Shown: piece after piece, positions 38,939 to 52,245 of the stretch
Layout of the letters: each line of letters opens with the position of its first letter
How positions within the stretch are numbered: position 1 is the first letter of the stretch
Assembly (NCBI RefSeq): GCF_000002595.2
Contig: NC_057019.1
Coordinates: forward strand, 3,644,858-3,708,857
Length of the DNA stretch: 64,000 bases
Reading direction: 5' to 3'
Source: Chlamydomonas reinhardtii
Lineage: Eukaryota > Chlorophyta > Chlorophyceae > Chlamydomonadales > Chlamydomonadaceae
Translations under genes and position numbers: made by a program
The notes under the pieces: model-generated
What the model saw: the letters and a program-made list of their open reading frames with translations, nothing else
Told to the model about the DNA's origin: nothing
Databases searched by the model: none

Positions 38939-41900
38939 CTAGATACGCAGGCGCTTCCGGCCGTGGGCCGGCGTCTCGCCTCCGCCACCCCCACCCCCTC
39001 CTCCACCGCCCCCGCGCTCGCGGTCCTCCTTGGGCTTGCGGTCGAAGGCTGTGCCGTGGTCCAGCCCCTTCTCATCCATGATGCCCTTGATCTTGCGCAG
39101 CTGCCCGTCCAGCTTCTGGTCGCGCTGCTTGGCCTCAACCATGGCACTCTGTGGTCAGAGAGCATATGCCGCAAGTACACGTCAGGATACGTGCAACAGG
39201 GAGTGTGTGTGTATGTCACGACTAGGGTGCGCATCAGCCGTTGATTTGCCAAAGTTATAGCAGCATACTCCTCCAAGGTTAGAAGTTACAGACCTCGAAC
39301 CTTAGTCGAGGGTGGAGGGGCACGTGCGTCAGCGAGGCACAGTCAAGAACGAGTAGGTTAACCCCGCCAATGGTGGCATTCATGGCTTTGGCACGCATGC
39401 CGGCTTGCCGCCTGGACCCCGGCCCCATGGCCGCCCTCACGCCGCCGCCACAGACCACAGCCTCTGGAACTCTCCACCACCCAGTTCCCCCACGCACCTT
39501 CTCCAGCTCCTTGCCGCTCTTGCGCCCGTCCGCCCGCTTGACTCCGTACTGGTAGGCGGCCTTGGGGTTGTGCTCGCGCGACTCCTTGTAGCGTGTGTAC
39601 TCCTCGTCAGTGGTGAAGTCAGCCCTGCGGGTGCATACGAGCGGGTGGGAAGGGGAGTGGCGGGAGGCATAAATACACAGTGCCTGGGACTTCCGATGCT
39701 GAGGCGATTTGCGCCAGTCTGCAGCAGCTGTTGGCCACGGGCCCCGACACCTGTCACTCCGGCGCCTCCTCCCTCCCCTCCCTTCGTCCTCCGTCCTCCT
39801 GCCCCCGCGTGCAGCCCACCGCTCCCTCCCGCTCCCTCCTCACCGTGTCTTGCTCTTGTTGGCTGTCTTGGAGTCCATGTCAGCCGTGCCGGCCTTGTCG
39901 CCCTCGTCGTCGCTGTCCGCCAGCGCGCCCGCGTAGCCCGCCATGCCGGGGTAGTACTCGGCGTAGGCGTCGTCCTCGCCGTCAGCCTCGCCCAGCACCG
40001 CCTTCACCTTGGCGTCCTGAGGAGGGAGAGGAAGAGGAAGGGAGGGAGGGAGGGAGAGGGAGGGAGAGGGAGGGAGAGGGAGGGAGAGGGAGGGAGAGGG
40101 AGGGAGAGGGAGGGAGAGGGAGGGAGAGGGAGCCAGGGAGAGAGGGTGAGCAGGGAGGGAGGGCGCAGATGAAAATTGGGAGGGCAGGCGTGAGCGGAAT
40201 CAGAAGGCGATGGACCAAGGGACTACTTGCACCATGCACTTGACGGCTGAGGTAAGCCAATGGGCGCTAGGGCAGGGCGCCCGGCACGCGAGTAGACCCG
40301 CTCCCCCAGGTGACATGCTAGTGCTAGTCTGACTCACTCGCGTGCGGCTAGCCCTCCAGCGAGGCTCCTCTGCGGTGCCGTAGGCGTTGGCGGCCTACAC
40401 GGTTGGGGGCGTTTGATTGTTTGCTAAGCCCACATGGGAAATGAGTGCCTGTGTATGCGTGTGAGTATGTGTGTGCATGCAATGTGTTTGTTCGCGCGCT
40501 GATAAGCACACTGCCTCGGCGTACCAACATAACGTACAGAGGCGCAGTGCATTCCTCACACACTCAGCTCACGCAGCCCCCTCACCTGCTGCGGCGCTTG
40601 CCCGTACGCGCCGCCTGCGCCGTACTGCCCGCCGTACACCGGGTTGCCGTACGCATCGTACCCCTGCACCACCTGCGCCTGCCCGCCGTAACCCTGCGGC
40701 TGCGGCCCGGGTGCCGGCGCCGGCGCCGCCTCGCCCTCCTCCAAGTCCATGTCATCATCGCCGCCGCCGCCGCCGCCGCCGCCTCCATCTGCGCCTTGGT
40801 CCGCCCCGCCGCCCGGCCGCCTGAGACGGGTGCCGGGCAGCGCGATGTCGTCCATGGTGTCCTTGGTGTCAAAGTAGGAGCCGTCCGGCCGCCTGTGTGC
40901 GTGCGTGCGCGGGCGTGTGTGTTAAAAAACGAGACGAAGCCCGCCCAGACGACGGCGGGCGTGCGTGTGCGTGTGTGCGTGATTGCGTGCGTGCGTGCTG
41001 TAGGCATGGCCGATGCGGTAGATATGCGACGCGGGTGACAGGTCGTTGAGACAGGTCGTTGAGCGCACACACAAGTCCGAGGGTAATCACGAGCCCCCAT
41101 GCCACCAACACGCCACGCCTTCCAGCCCAAAGCGCCCGCCGGCCGCACCTGGCGCCCGGTGGAGCCGCCGCATCCTTGGCCTTCGCCCCCTTGGTGGTGG
41201 GTTGGTAGTCGGTGCCGGCGTCTCCGAATATGTCTTCATCGTCGTCCACGGGGGCGGCCGGCTTGGCGGGCTCCGCGGCCGCGGCCGAGGCCGGGGCGCC
41301 AGGCGAGACGCCGGCGAGGTCCTTCTCGGCGGCGTCTGCCTCAGACTTGATGCCCTACAGTGGCGGTATGCGCAAGGGCGGTATGCGCAAGGCGCGATTG
41401 GCGGTGCGATTGTTAGTGTGACAGGTACGCGTACGCTGGGGTGTAATGCGGTGCGAAGACCTTCGCTATCGCCACTGCTGGACTGCGCGGCCTGTGAAAT
41501 AGCGCCCCCCCCCTCACTGCGTGTCCTCCACGCCTCCATTGTATGGCGTAACACGTGCGCACAAACCCCCAGCCCCCAAACCTGTAACTGGCGACCGGTT
41601 AATCCGAACCCGACCTTATGCCACTTGCTGATGCCCCAACCGCACAGCCACCCAGTCATCCAGCCACCCACCGAGTCACCCGGAGCTACCCAACCCAACG
41701 TAAAGCCCCCACACGCACCAGCAGCGCGTCGCGGTCCTTCTTCTTGAGCTTCTTGCCGTCCGCGGTGGTGCGCACATAGCTCATGATCTTGGCGATGCGC
41801 TCCAACACCGCGTTGTCCACCGCCGCAAACAGCGTCTCAGCCACCTACACGGGCAGCAATGGGACAACATATTTTACGGCAGCGTGGGCGAGCGCATTCA

Positions 41901-43848
41901 AAGTGCGGTACCCACTGCATCTCAGCATGGGTCCACGGGGCACTGGAGATGCGCCTCCAGGGCCGGGAGCACAGGCAGCCGGCGCACGCACCTGCGGGCA
42001 CTCGCTCTTGGGCCGGCGCAGTGTGGTGGGCACGTCGGTGTCGGGCGAGTCCTCGTTGTCGAAGTCGTACACAAAGGCCGTACGGCGGGGGCCGTACATC
42101 TCCCGCACGTTGGAGGCGCGCGGCGGCGCGAACAGGGTGCTGAAGACGGAGCGAGCCAGCGGCGTCACAAAGCGGACCTGCTCGGCATGAGCATGTGTGT
42201 ACGCGCAAGGAACGGATATGCTAACGCGGGTGTGGGCAGTGGGATGGTCAGAAGCGGGAGTCGTGAAGGGCATTAGAAGCCGTCACACGTCGCAGGCGTG
42301 CGGCGCAGGCTCTACGTGGACCAAGACCTTCAGCATACAAGAATGAGCCCCCCCCTTCACAATCCAGTCCAACCCTTTCCTTTTGGGGCGCCCTCTCGAA
42401 GCACCTCGCACACGACCGGATGCGCACACACCTCCTCCTTGCGCCCCGCCGCTGCGTTGGCCTTGGCGGCCGCCCGCGCCGCCGCTTCTCGTGACGCCTC
42501 CTTCCGCGCACCGTGCCCCTCGCCGTGCTCCTCATCCTCCTCGTCGCTGTCTCCCTTCTTGGTGATCTCCGACCGCGTCTGCGCATATGCAGCGTGCATG
42601 CGTTGAAAGACTTGTCTAGCGGTTCATTACCATTGTCTGCAGCCCCAGCCTTGCCCGCTCCCCCCAGTGTCCCAGGTGCTCCCCGATCCTGGCACTCCGT
42701 GACACACCCCTCCTCCTTACTGTCCTTCCCCAGGAGGCTAGCACCCCGCTGCCAGTGCCTCACTGACCGCACGGCCCCACGGCAGCACGGCCCCCCACGC
42801 CAGCACGGCCCCACGCCCCCACCTTGTGCAGCAGGGCGTAGTCCAGACCCTTCACCAGATGGGTGAAGCGCATGTCGCCTCCCAGGTACTTGGTCTCCTC
42901 CTCCGACAGCTTGCTCAGATCCACCTGCCCACCCCGGCAGCCCGGGCAGGACACAGTGTGAGGTTGCGACATGACAACATGCAAGACGGGACGGCCCAAT
43001 GAAGGACCATCTACGGCCAAAGGAACGGTAATCTTTATTGGATGCGGACGGCATGTGCCGCAGTCGAGCACCCTCATCCTCAAGCAACAGGGAAAGACGC
43101 CCAAGCCACAAAGCCCGCACTGCCACGGCTGGCGCTGCAAGTAACCTCCCGCTTCTCCTAAATCATCCGCCTCAGCAGTATCGTCGCATACTGGCACAGG
43201 CAACCGCCCCCCTTGTGCTCTCCTAGCACACGGCCCCCCGGCCATAGTCCTGCCCAGGGCCGCACCTGGCCAATGTCGGGGCCCAGGGGCCCGCCGCCAC
43301 CCGCCCCGCCGCCGCCGCCGCTGCCCCCCAGAGCAGACAGCACCGCGGACGCGTCCTCGTAGTCGCTGTTCTTGCCGCGGCGGCGCTCCTCCGCGCGGTC
43401 CCTGTTGGTTGTCAAGGTTTCAAGGAGGATGGGCGTGGTGGATGACGCGTGGAGGGTGCGTGACACGAGTCCAGTGGAGTATGTGCGCTGTGCATCGTTA
43501 GGCTCATGTCAGCATGCACATCGGTGTCGCGGGGTCGCCAATAGCGGCGCCCATGCCGGCCGCTCGTGTGGGAGCTGGGAGGTGCCCACGGCCTGCGTGT
43601 CCACTGCGCTCCTCACCCAAGCCGTGCGACCCGTCATACCTGTACTTGGGCCCGTCCTCGTCCTCATCCTCCTTCTTCTTGTCAGTCGGCTTCTTGAAGC
43701 CCGGCTTGGGCTTGGGCCGGTACTCGCCCGTGGGTTTGGCTTTGGCCTGCGCCTGCGCCTGCCCAGACTTGCCTGCTGCGGGTGTCTCCCCGCCAAAGCG
43801 TTCCGCCCTGGGCGTTGCCAGCAGTCTTCGGAAGTCATCATTGTTCAT
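38939..43848 (-). CDS. IK: Spliceosomal protein RED (IK), SMU1 partner
   Basis: Eleven minus-strand exons (43640-43848, 43266-43401, 42823-42924, 42432-42578, 41992-42177, 41719-41844, 41149-41354, 40586-40892, 39844-40016, 39498-39624, 38939-39148) join in phase to 642 residues; human RED has 557. Conserved blocks in order: NNDDFRRLLATPRA, DRAEERRRGKNSDYE, KYLGGDMRFTHLVKGLDYAL, PGRRTAFVY-type segment GPRRTAFVYDFDNED, DTDVPTTLRRPKSECPQ, KIMSYVRTTADGKKLKKKDR, DEDIFGDAGTDYQPTT, EYYPGMAGYAG, and FTTDEEYTRYKESREHNPKA. RED binds SMU1 in the spliceosomal B complex and helps activation; nuclear. Gly/Asp runs in exons 2, 8 and 11 explain the extra length. Introns include a GGGAGA-type tandem array (about 40036-40130). 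Divergent from the small membrane-protein gene 359 bp upstream. Confidence 0.97.
40036..40130. repeat. (GAGGGA)n-type tandem array in RED intron 8
   Basis: The purine-only unit gggagagggagg recurs about eight times between exons 8 and 9 of RED. Such tracts can form triplex or G-quadruplex structures. Confidence 0.9.
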
Positions 43849-44207
43849 TTTTGCTACTTTGGACTATAGTAACATGAGACAATTGTTTTTTGGGAGGAGC
43901 CAGAGCCCCGCGCAGCAGGAAGATTTGTTGGTATCGCGCAGCGGCCTTAAGCTCTTTCTTGTGCACAAAATGTGTAGTATGAGGAAAGAATGCAGTTACG
44001 GTATGTTTGTTCCTTTACTCTTGTTGCACCGTGGTCCATGCTGTCCATGCGAGCTCGCCCGAAATACTCGTTCTGGAATGAATTCCAAGCAATCACTGTT
44101 AGATCTCAGTATATCTATAGTTGCCTACACTGGGTTTGCGGAATTGACACTGCGTTGCTTGGGCGGCTCTGTGTGCACCTCGCGAACTAGTCTGCACTTC
44201 GTCGAGC
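43849..44207. promoter_or_regulatory. Divergent promoter region, RED and membrane-protein gene
   Basis: 359 bp between opposite start codons, clearly lower in GC than the surrounding coding DNA. Confidence 0.65.
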
Positions 44208-45169
44208 ATGTCTACCTACGCCGGGTCTAGTCTATCGGCCAAGGAAACATGGAAATCTAAAAAGGCCAAGACCAACTTGGTCGACGCGACCCTCAACATC
44301 GTGCAAGCCTGGGCCCTGCCGGTGCTGGTCGGTGGCTACCTGGTCCGCCGTTTCCTACAGAACCGCAAGAAGGCGCCCAAGGCGCCCGATGCGGCAGGCG
44401 CCGCGAAGGCCGAGCAGGCTGACGCTGATAAGGCTGGCGCGGAGCGCAAACCGCGCCGGGACTACAAGGTGAAGCGCGACCAGGAGGGCCCGCTGCTGGC
44501 CGGCGCCGACGACGAGGAGGTGGAGGTGCAGCCACACGACGAGGTGATGGAGGGGTACAGCGAGAGCGAGGTGGATACGGCGGGCGCGGCCGCGGCGGGG
44601 CCAGGCGGCAACAACACAGCCATGCTGAAGATGCTGCAGCAGATGGGCTACCGCGTGGTCATGCCCAAGGACGGCAGCGGGCAGGTGTACCTGGTGCCGC
44701 CCGGCGCCGCGGGACCGGACGGGGAGACGATTGAGGAGGGTGAGTGAGGCGTGCTGCTGGGGTTCGGCGTGTGGCGTGCCGTGTGGGGACGGATTTAGGG
44801 ATGGATGGGGGCCTGGGGCAAGAGTGGGCTGGGTGGCTGTGGGCGTGGTGGCGGCGGGGTGGCTGCGGGGTGCGGGGCACGCGAGGGGACGGAGCCGCGC
44901 GGAGCTGCGTGAAGCCAGGGGAGAAAGAGGGTCGTCCTTGGGTTGAGGCGTTGCCGCCTCGTGGCGCGCATCGCGCATCCACCACCTTCCCAGTTGACTG
45001 GCACCCAGCAGTTGACTTGTGGTCGATCGCTTCGCAGTATCAATGCGTAGGACGCACCTTCCTGCCACAGCGCTTTACCTGTTAGTCACTTCCGTGTGCT
45101 CATGCTGCATACCCTGCAGGTGACGAGGACGAGGAGGAGGAGATGGAGGAGGTGGAGGGCGATGAGTAA
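44208..45169 (+). CDS. Small single-pass membrane protein with acidic C-terminus, unknown function
   Basis: Two exons (44208-44739, 45120-45169) join in phase to 193 residues. After a short Ser/Lys-rich N-terminus there is one hydrophobic segment at about 29-48 (IVQAWALPVLVGGYLVRRFL) followed by basic residues (QNRKKAPK), which suggests a cytosolic or stromal C-terminus. An Ala/Lys/Asp linker comes next, then MLKMLQQMGYRVVMPKDGSG at about 142-161, and an end made almost only of Glu and Asp (DEDEEEEMEEVEGDE). I do not recognise the family. The ATG at 44208 is the first in frame. The 3' UTR likely ends near the TGTAA at 45666. It could be an organelle outer-membrane or ER tail protein; that is only a guess from topology. 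Confidence 0.85.
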
Positions 45170-45665
45170 GCAGCTGGCACGGGGCGCCCTGCTCACGCGC
45201 GTGCTCCATGAACGGACAGAGGAGTGCCTCGTTCGCAGACCAGCTTTGTGATGGGTCTGGGTGCGGGAAGACGTGGTTGCTGGAACGTTGGTGGGGTGTG
45301 CGCCTCTGTGCGCATAGCATTAGCAGAGGCTTATCCGCCTGTGAGCAATGAGTAAAGAGACCTGACAAAGGACATTGTTGTGTGCGTGTCGTTCTTACGT
45401 ATGACTGTTGAGTATGTGTGTATGTGCCTTGACTTGGACGCCGTGCATGACTTGTCTCGGGAAGTTTGCGTTGGCTGGCGCTCTTGCGCATGTGTGGAGA
45501 TGCTGCTGAGGATAGGCAGGCACTCTCTGCTGCAGTATGTTACCGTATGCTCGGCGCATCGTAACGCCGCATTGGTGTGTGGAGGTAGAGGACAGGCGTA
45601 CACGGTTGGCTCGTTCCGAGCGCTGGGGTGCTGCGGGACGGTGCGTTGGGCCCACGGATTGGCGA

Positions 45666-45670
45666 TGTAA
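45666..45670 (+). terminator. TGTAA polyadenylation signal of the small membrane-protein gene
   Basis: The first TGTAA after the stop at 45167-45169, about 500 nt downstream. Confidence 0.6.
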
Positions 45671-46041
45671 ACACATCGCCTGCATCACAGATACCAGTTA
45701 CTCTCACAGTGCCCTCCACGGGTGCGACATGCCCCCAGGGTATTAGGGCCATCCGTGGCTCTCGCCAATGCGGCGTCCCTGCACGCCGAAGCAATGTGTT
45801 GAGTACTTGAGTTCGCGCCTAAAACAGACGACCACTCAGGACGGTGTAAGAGGGCTAGCGCTGAGACAGGATCAACCTATCTAGCACCTCACATGGGCAG
45901 GTGCAGGTTTGGGTGGGTGCAGGTCCATTTGAGGTAACATGTCTGCTCTCAGTGCGTTCTGCTGACCGCTGTCACTGCTTGCAAGGGACAACAAACTCCG
46001 TTGCCGTCTGCATTCGCATTTAAGCATCTTAGTGACCGTTC

Positions 46042-46046
46042 TTACA
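46042..46046 (-). terminator. Possible TGTAA signal of the antiporter gene
   Basis: The minus strand reads TGTAA about 1 kb 3' of the antiporter stop. The interval 45671-47068 has no convincing gene on either strand; most is probably the antiporter 3' UTR. Confidence 0.4.
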
Positions 46047-47068
46047 CATTTGACTTCCTGCAAGCCAACCAGTTACCGGTATTTGGAAATCAAATCCACA
46101 CCAAGCACCCCACCAACCTCGGTACCGTATGTGACACACACATGTGGAAAGCAAACGAGAAGGTGCCTCGCCGCGGCTCCTGATGGGCAGGCCGGACTCT
46201 GTCGGCGCGTTTTATGTTGTATGCAGAGAAAGTGGGTGATGTGGCCGCCTCCCGCATGTATGGGGCACGTGTGCATGTGCCTGGCCCCGTGGCGCTTCCA
46301 CCATCCTCACCACCCTCGCAACCCTGGCGCGCAGTCCGCCTGTGTATCGCCACGCCCATCAAACAGCACGCTGCACACCTATATTCACGCACTAACACCT
46401 CGGGACTGCTTCCCGTACAATATGCGACTCGATCTGTTCTTGCGCAGGGCATGCCCAAACGTCAACACAAGTGTCAAATATGATGTATCCCGCAACTTTG
46501 CCGTGTGGGTTGGCTGTACTTATCGTCCGGACCCGCTGCCCCCAATTTGCGCACCGAGCGCGTCCTGCCGCTCAACCTCCCTCATCCCACTGTCCGTACA
46601 ACACTCTACCCAGGATCTGCACCCAATGAGCAGGAATGGATGCGACGGGCCCTCCCCGACTTCTTTGCTATCACCGCCCCAGCCCCCGCGAGTCAGTCAA
46701 CCTCTGCATATCTTCGACTACTATGTACGCCAACGGAGACATGCAACGCCAAGCAGTCCAACACAAACAGGCAAAACAATGCCCTGTCCCAACGAATTCA
46801 GGCCAAGCAACTCTCTTCGGTATGCACTTGCCCACTTGGCGTCCTCGCTGTCCCAGGCCGCATAGCGGGAGGCCACGGTTGCGGAGCGGCGAGTATGCGA
46901 AGGCAGCGATGGTCATGATGCTTGGATGCGTAAGGCTTTGCTGCACAGCATATCGCCCTATAGGAGACGTATGCCCTGCTGCAGCAGCCAACGGCGGGCC
47001 TCCGCTTCCGTGGAACTCCTTACGCGCACGCAACAAGGCGAGGCGACGCCCGCCACAACACGCGGCAT

Positions 47069-50000
47069 TTACTGGCCCTTGGCCAGGCGCTCTGCCTTGG
47101 CCTGCGGCGCGAACACAGCAAGCACGGAGCGAGCAGGTCGAGTTACACAAAACGAGACGTGGCAGGACTTCATACCAGCACTGACGCGCGCAACACGGGC
47201 TATAGCACAAGCATGTTGCAAACACCGAAAGCGCGCCGGCCGCCCCTGCTCGACTGGACACGGCAAGGACTCCTCACCGAAAGCAGCCGCCCCTTTCGCC
47301 CAACTGCAGCACCGCTGCTCCACCCTCGCGCCCCCGTACCACGCTCCTCTCCCTGTGCCCCCGCTCCCTGCCACCAGCCCGGCCCCCCTGGCTCACCGCC
47401 TCGCGCTGCACGTAGCTGCGCAGCTTGGTCATGGGCGACAGCAGCAGCAGCGCGATGGCGCAGGCGCCCACCAGCGTGCTGAAGTAGGCGTTCCAGCCGT
47501 ACTCCTTCACGATGATGGACAGCGGGATGCCTGCGGTGAAGCGGGGCGGGGCAGGGAGTCAAGAAGGGGTCGGCGTGGTGGTCGTGGTGAGGGGCAGGTG
47601 TGTGGTGCGCGGGCACGGTACGCATGGCCGAGCGTCCCTTTGCTCCCGCCCGGATCCAGTAGCGCCCGCCTTCTGCTACACCGGGTGCCGAGGGCCGCCA
47701 CACTCCCGCCCTTCGGGTTACAGCACGGCCGCGTGCACCCTATCCCCCGCGCCGCCTCTCACCTGCGTTGGCGGCGCCCAGGTAGGCGATCCAGCCCAGG
47801 AAGCCCTCGCTGGCGCCCACCGAGTCGGGGCCCACCAGCTCCGCACCGCACAGACCGATGAGCATCTGGAACAGGGCGGCGACAGAGCATCGGGGGCGGA
47901 CGGGAGCCGGAAGTGTGTGAATAGATGCTCGTGCGTGCTGTGTGTAGTGCCGGCGTCCAGCCAGGCGGTGGCGCCGGGGTGTGCACGTGTATGCAAGAAA
48001 TGTATTGTTATCGATGCACACAGAACCAAACAGCGCCAAAGAGTTCTTGACTATTTGCGCCCGCCAAAATTGCCCAAGCCCACCCTGCCCAACAGCCAGC
48101 CCTCCTGCCAAACACGCCACGTGTCTAGTGCAGCGCCGCCGCACCACCCTCCGCTCCGCCCGGCATCAACGCACCTGGGGTCCGTACAGGAAGAAGCCGA
48201 TCATGAACACGTTGAACCACTGGATGGCGGCGGGCACGGCTGAGGGCAGCGCCTGGAACGACAGCAGCGCCGCCGCAATGCCCACCGTGTACCACATCAC
48301 CACCTGCGCCGGCAGGGTGCCATAACGGAGGAACGGGGGCAGCGAGCTCAGGCCAAGCAAGCGGTCGCGGCTACGGGCAGTAGCACGTAGTACAACCCCT
48401 GCTGCACGGGCTATGAACGACTTGAGGTGATTGCCTCCAAACCGTACCCTGCCCGGCCGCCCTGATAACGCCAGGCCGCCGGCAGCCCTTGCGCCAGCCG
48501 CGTTGACGGCGTTCTGGCGGTCCCTGAGCGCCCTCCCCCTCACCGTGACGCGCTTGCCGACGTTGCCGCCCTTGCCGTTGGAGTTGCGGATGAGCGCGTC
48601 CGACAGGCGGCCGGCGATGAGCGAGCCCACCAGGCCACCCAGCTCCAGACCCGACACACGCACCGCGGCCTAGCGGCAGGTAGCGACCAGGCGGGCAGGG
48701 AAAGAGGTAAGCGCGCGTGAGGATGGGGGCCGCTTGTCACGGTAGCAGGGATGCGGGCGCGGCTTAGAAAGCAGCAGTCAGCTTGCCGAGCACCAGCTGC
48801 GCTCCCTGCGCTTGTCCTGGCAATGAGCCGCCGCCGGTGCACTCCTGTGCCCGGCTCCCCCCCCCACACCTGCGCGGCGTCCTCAATGCCCTTCTCCTTG
48901 ATCAGGTAGAACACGAACCACGACGTCACGCCCTGTGAGTGAACATGTTTGTTCGACAGCAGTTGATTGAGCATATACGTCATTAACCAAATTGGTATTG
49001 CAGCTCGGATTCGGGATGGCAGCTCAACAGGGGCGCCCCATGCTCACACTACTGGCGCCACTCCCAGGCTTGGCAGACGACCGGGACCGTTTCGTTGGGC
49101 TCTGGCACACCGTCCTCCCTTGCAGCTAATCCCCATTGCACCTAGCCGCCGCTGCCGCCGCTGCACGCGCGGGCGCACCTGGCGCACGACGTAGATGAAG
49201 AAGTAGGTGAGCGCCATGCCCCAGATGAAGGGGTTCTTGAGCACGCTGTTCAGCAGACTGCCCCAGATGTCGGCCTTGGGCTTCTCGGCCTTGCCCTTGC
49301 CCTTGTCCTTGTCGGTGGGCTCCACGGGCGGGTAGCCGATGTCCTCAGGCTTGTCCCTGCAGGCAGGCAGGAGCAGCAGCAGGCGGTGCAGGGGCAGGGG
49401 AGCATGGGTGAGGAGGAAGGGATGGGAGGTGGCAGTGATGCGGTGCGCTGTGGGTGGAGGTGGCCAGTGGGATGCCGGCAGTTATGCAGACCCGCGGCAC
49501 CAGCGGTCATGCCGACAATCGGGCTTCCCGCTCCCCGTATCATCACCCCGCCATCCCCCACAGCACGGGCGGCATCTCTCGATGACTGCTTCTGGTGCGG
49601 CCCTCAAGGTGCTCCCGCCGGCACCGCAATCCTGCCCCTAACCTAAACCCGCACCCTGACCTCCCACTCCGCTCCACCGGCGCGCCCACCTGCACACCAG
49701 CAGCACGAAGGCTCCCACCACCAGACCGATGATGCCGGGCGCCCACCTGCGCACACAGGCAGGCACGGCCACCGATTGAGCATGTGAGTGGGCAGCTAGG
49801 CGGCGCACGCTGACATATGCTACATATCCCAGCAAGCGGCACGACAGCCGGTGTCGGCACCGTTCAACTGCTGCGATGACCAGTCGCATCACCCGACTCA
49901 CATGCCCCACTTCCAGCCCATGGCCTTGGCGAAGCCGCCCGCCACCAGCGGCGCCGCGAAGCCGCCCAGGTTGTGCGCGATGTTCCACATGCCCCAATAC

Positions 50001-52245
50001 GTGCCGCGCTCCTTGCTGGCGAACCAGGTGGTCAGGATGCGCGCGCAGCAGGGGCCGCCCACGCCCTGCAGGCGCGGACACAGGTAGCAGTACGGTATGT
50101 GAGGACGACACGGGGACGCAGGGCGTGCAGGTCAGTGCACATGAGCAACCATGGTACCGCACGGCATTGCCCATCCGCCCACCGACGCGCGCGCACATAC
50201 AAGCAGCTCATGATTGCCACACCCCGGTGGTTTATAGCCCTGGTAACCCCATTGCCCTTGGCACATCTCCTGGCCCCATGCAATCCCATTCCCGGCGCTG
50301 ATGACGACCACCATTCTGTCCGGTTTGCAGCATTCTAGGCCCACGACCGCCGTGCCCGATCATGGAGCCCCCCGGCCATGCTCTCCTCCTCGCTTTTTTG
50401 CAATGGGTTCGGTACAGTTTGGGTTGGTACTTACAACGCCCCCGCCCCCACAGCATCAACATTCTGACTCCCTGCCCGCGCCGGCTCCCCCAACCCCATG
50501 CCCCCCACTGAAATGAACAACCCCTCGCCCCCACCTGCAGCGTGCCGTTGAGCGCCCAGAAGAAGCAGAACCAGGCCAGGCTGGTGCCGAAGCCGAACGC
50601 GATGTTGACGGCGGCGGTGGCCATAAGGCCGCCCGCCAGCAGCACGCTGGGCGAGAACTTTGCGCCCAGCACACCCGACACAAACTTGGACATGCCTGGG
50701 CGGCGCAGCAGTCAGGGCCGGCGGGGTAAGGCGGATGGTAACGCGGAGGGGGAGGTAGGCTGGAGGGAACGGCGAGAAGTTCAGGTCCAGCTTAAGCACT
50801 GGCATCGATGGAGCCTGACGAGGCAGGATATGTCAGTGAAGAGGCATGTGGGACCCGACACGCTGCGGTCAGCCGTGGCATGTCCCCGTCGGCCGGCGGC
50901 CACCCGCGCCCCACACGCAGCGCTCCCCATATTTCGCATGCGCGCCTAGAGCTCTCCCTGGCCGCCTCACCGTAGGCGATGGGGAAGATGGAGGTCATGG
51001 CTCCGATCTGCGTGATGTCCATGTGCAGGCTGGCGTCTGCCACCATCACCGGCGCCGTGTAGGTCAGCGAGTTGCGGGTCAGGTAGTACGAGGAATAGCT
51101 GAGGAGGAGCAGGGAGGGCAGGAGCGAGGGCAGCAGAGAGGGTGAGGCAGCACGGAGGGTGAAAGGTGAAGGCACGCGCGGGTTGAGGCCCGTGGCGGTC
51201 GCGTGTCAGTTGTGTCAATGGGCTCAACAAGATGCCAGGAGCGGCAGAGCCCTGGGTGGTCACCCAGGCATGACAATTAGCCTCCTCCTTTCCACATTGG
51301 CTCTTCGCTAAACTCTCCGTAATCCGCGCCGGCCCCAGCCCACCTCCTGACAAAGCTAACTCACCCGATGACAATGCCAATAAACACCAACAGGCGACGG
51401 CGGATGAAGTCTGCCGAGTACTGCACAGGGGCGTCGGCAGCGGCCGCCTCGCCCGCAGGCACAGGCAGGTCCTGTGATGCGCGCACATACACGCGGTTGC
51501 TTTACTACAACGCCCACAGCAACAGGTTAACAGCTCCGCTCCCATGTGTGACCGCATGGCAAACCCAGGGCCAGCACCGTCCTGCTGCGCGCCTTGGTGC
51601 TCAATCCGGGAATGAGCGGGCAAAAGGCGTACCTTCTTGTCGTCGGCGCCTCCGCTGCTAGCCGCGCCGGCGGCAGAGGCCGCCAGCTTGATGGAGCGTT
51701 GGCGCATGGCGGGCGCCAGCATGGGCAGGGGTAGAGCCGAGATCCTGAGGGCAGGGGCCGGTAAAAACAGGGGCACAGGCGGTGGGTATGCCAGGAGGGT
51801 AGGAGAAGCGGCTTTGTGGTGTTTGGACTCATGCATGGCAGCCGGTGCGGGGGCCTGAGAGCGGGAACCAGCCCACCGCGCACTGCATGCTGCATCCGGT
51901 GCTGCCGGGGGTGCGGGGGGCGGCAAAATGCGGCTACTGCCCTACGCACAATTCTCCCCTTCCTCCGTGCCTGTCCCTGACCCTTCGAACGGGCCCCGCC
52001 TACCCTCACGCCCCGGCCTTTACAGGGTGACCCCGCTCGGTGCTACTGCCAGCACAATGCTCATATACAGTCCTTTCCGCCCCTTTTGCATACACGGGCC
52101 GAGCGCACCTGGCAGTTGCTGCGCCGGGCTTGGACGGGACCGCGACCCCGCAGCCGCGGCGTTGCTGGAGCCCAGCCGGGCACCGCACCTGGCTGGCTAG
52201 CATTCCTTTACAGCGCTTATGGATGCCCCCTGCAGCGCGACGCAT
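47069..52245 (-). CDS. Organophosphate:phosphate antiporter (MFS, OPA/SLC37-GlpT type), probably plastid-targeted
   Basis: Fourteen exons on the minus strand: 52109-52245, 51633-51744, 51365-51471, 50971-51098, 50535-50695, 49902-50065, 49690-49746, 49179-49356, 48870-48932, 48544-48669, 48175-48303, 47763-47865, 47397-47530, 47069-47101. They join in phase to about 543 residues. OPA-family signs: LLVFIGIVIGYSSYYLTRNS in TM1, ASKERGTYWGMWNIAHNLGG, the loop RDKPEDIGYPP after TM6, and GSLIAGRLSDALIR in the second half. About 12 membrane segments are present. These carriers exchange sugar-phosphates or glycerol-3-phosphate for phosphate. The first 80 or so residues are basic, Ala/Ser-rich and almost free of acidic residues, as in chloroplast transit peptides. 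Two in-frame ATGs (52245 and 52203) could start it; the upstream one is annotated. Substrate cannot be read from sequence. Confidence 0.9.

Noticed and set aside
46032-46865. A 277-codon plus frame between the membrane-protein and antiporter genes
   Set aside because: Composition is unlike neighbouring genes, there are no splice-bounded conserved blocks, and it lies antisense to the probable antiporter 3' UTR.
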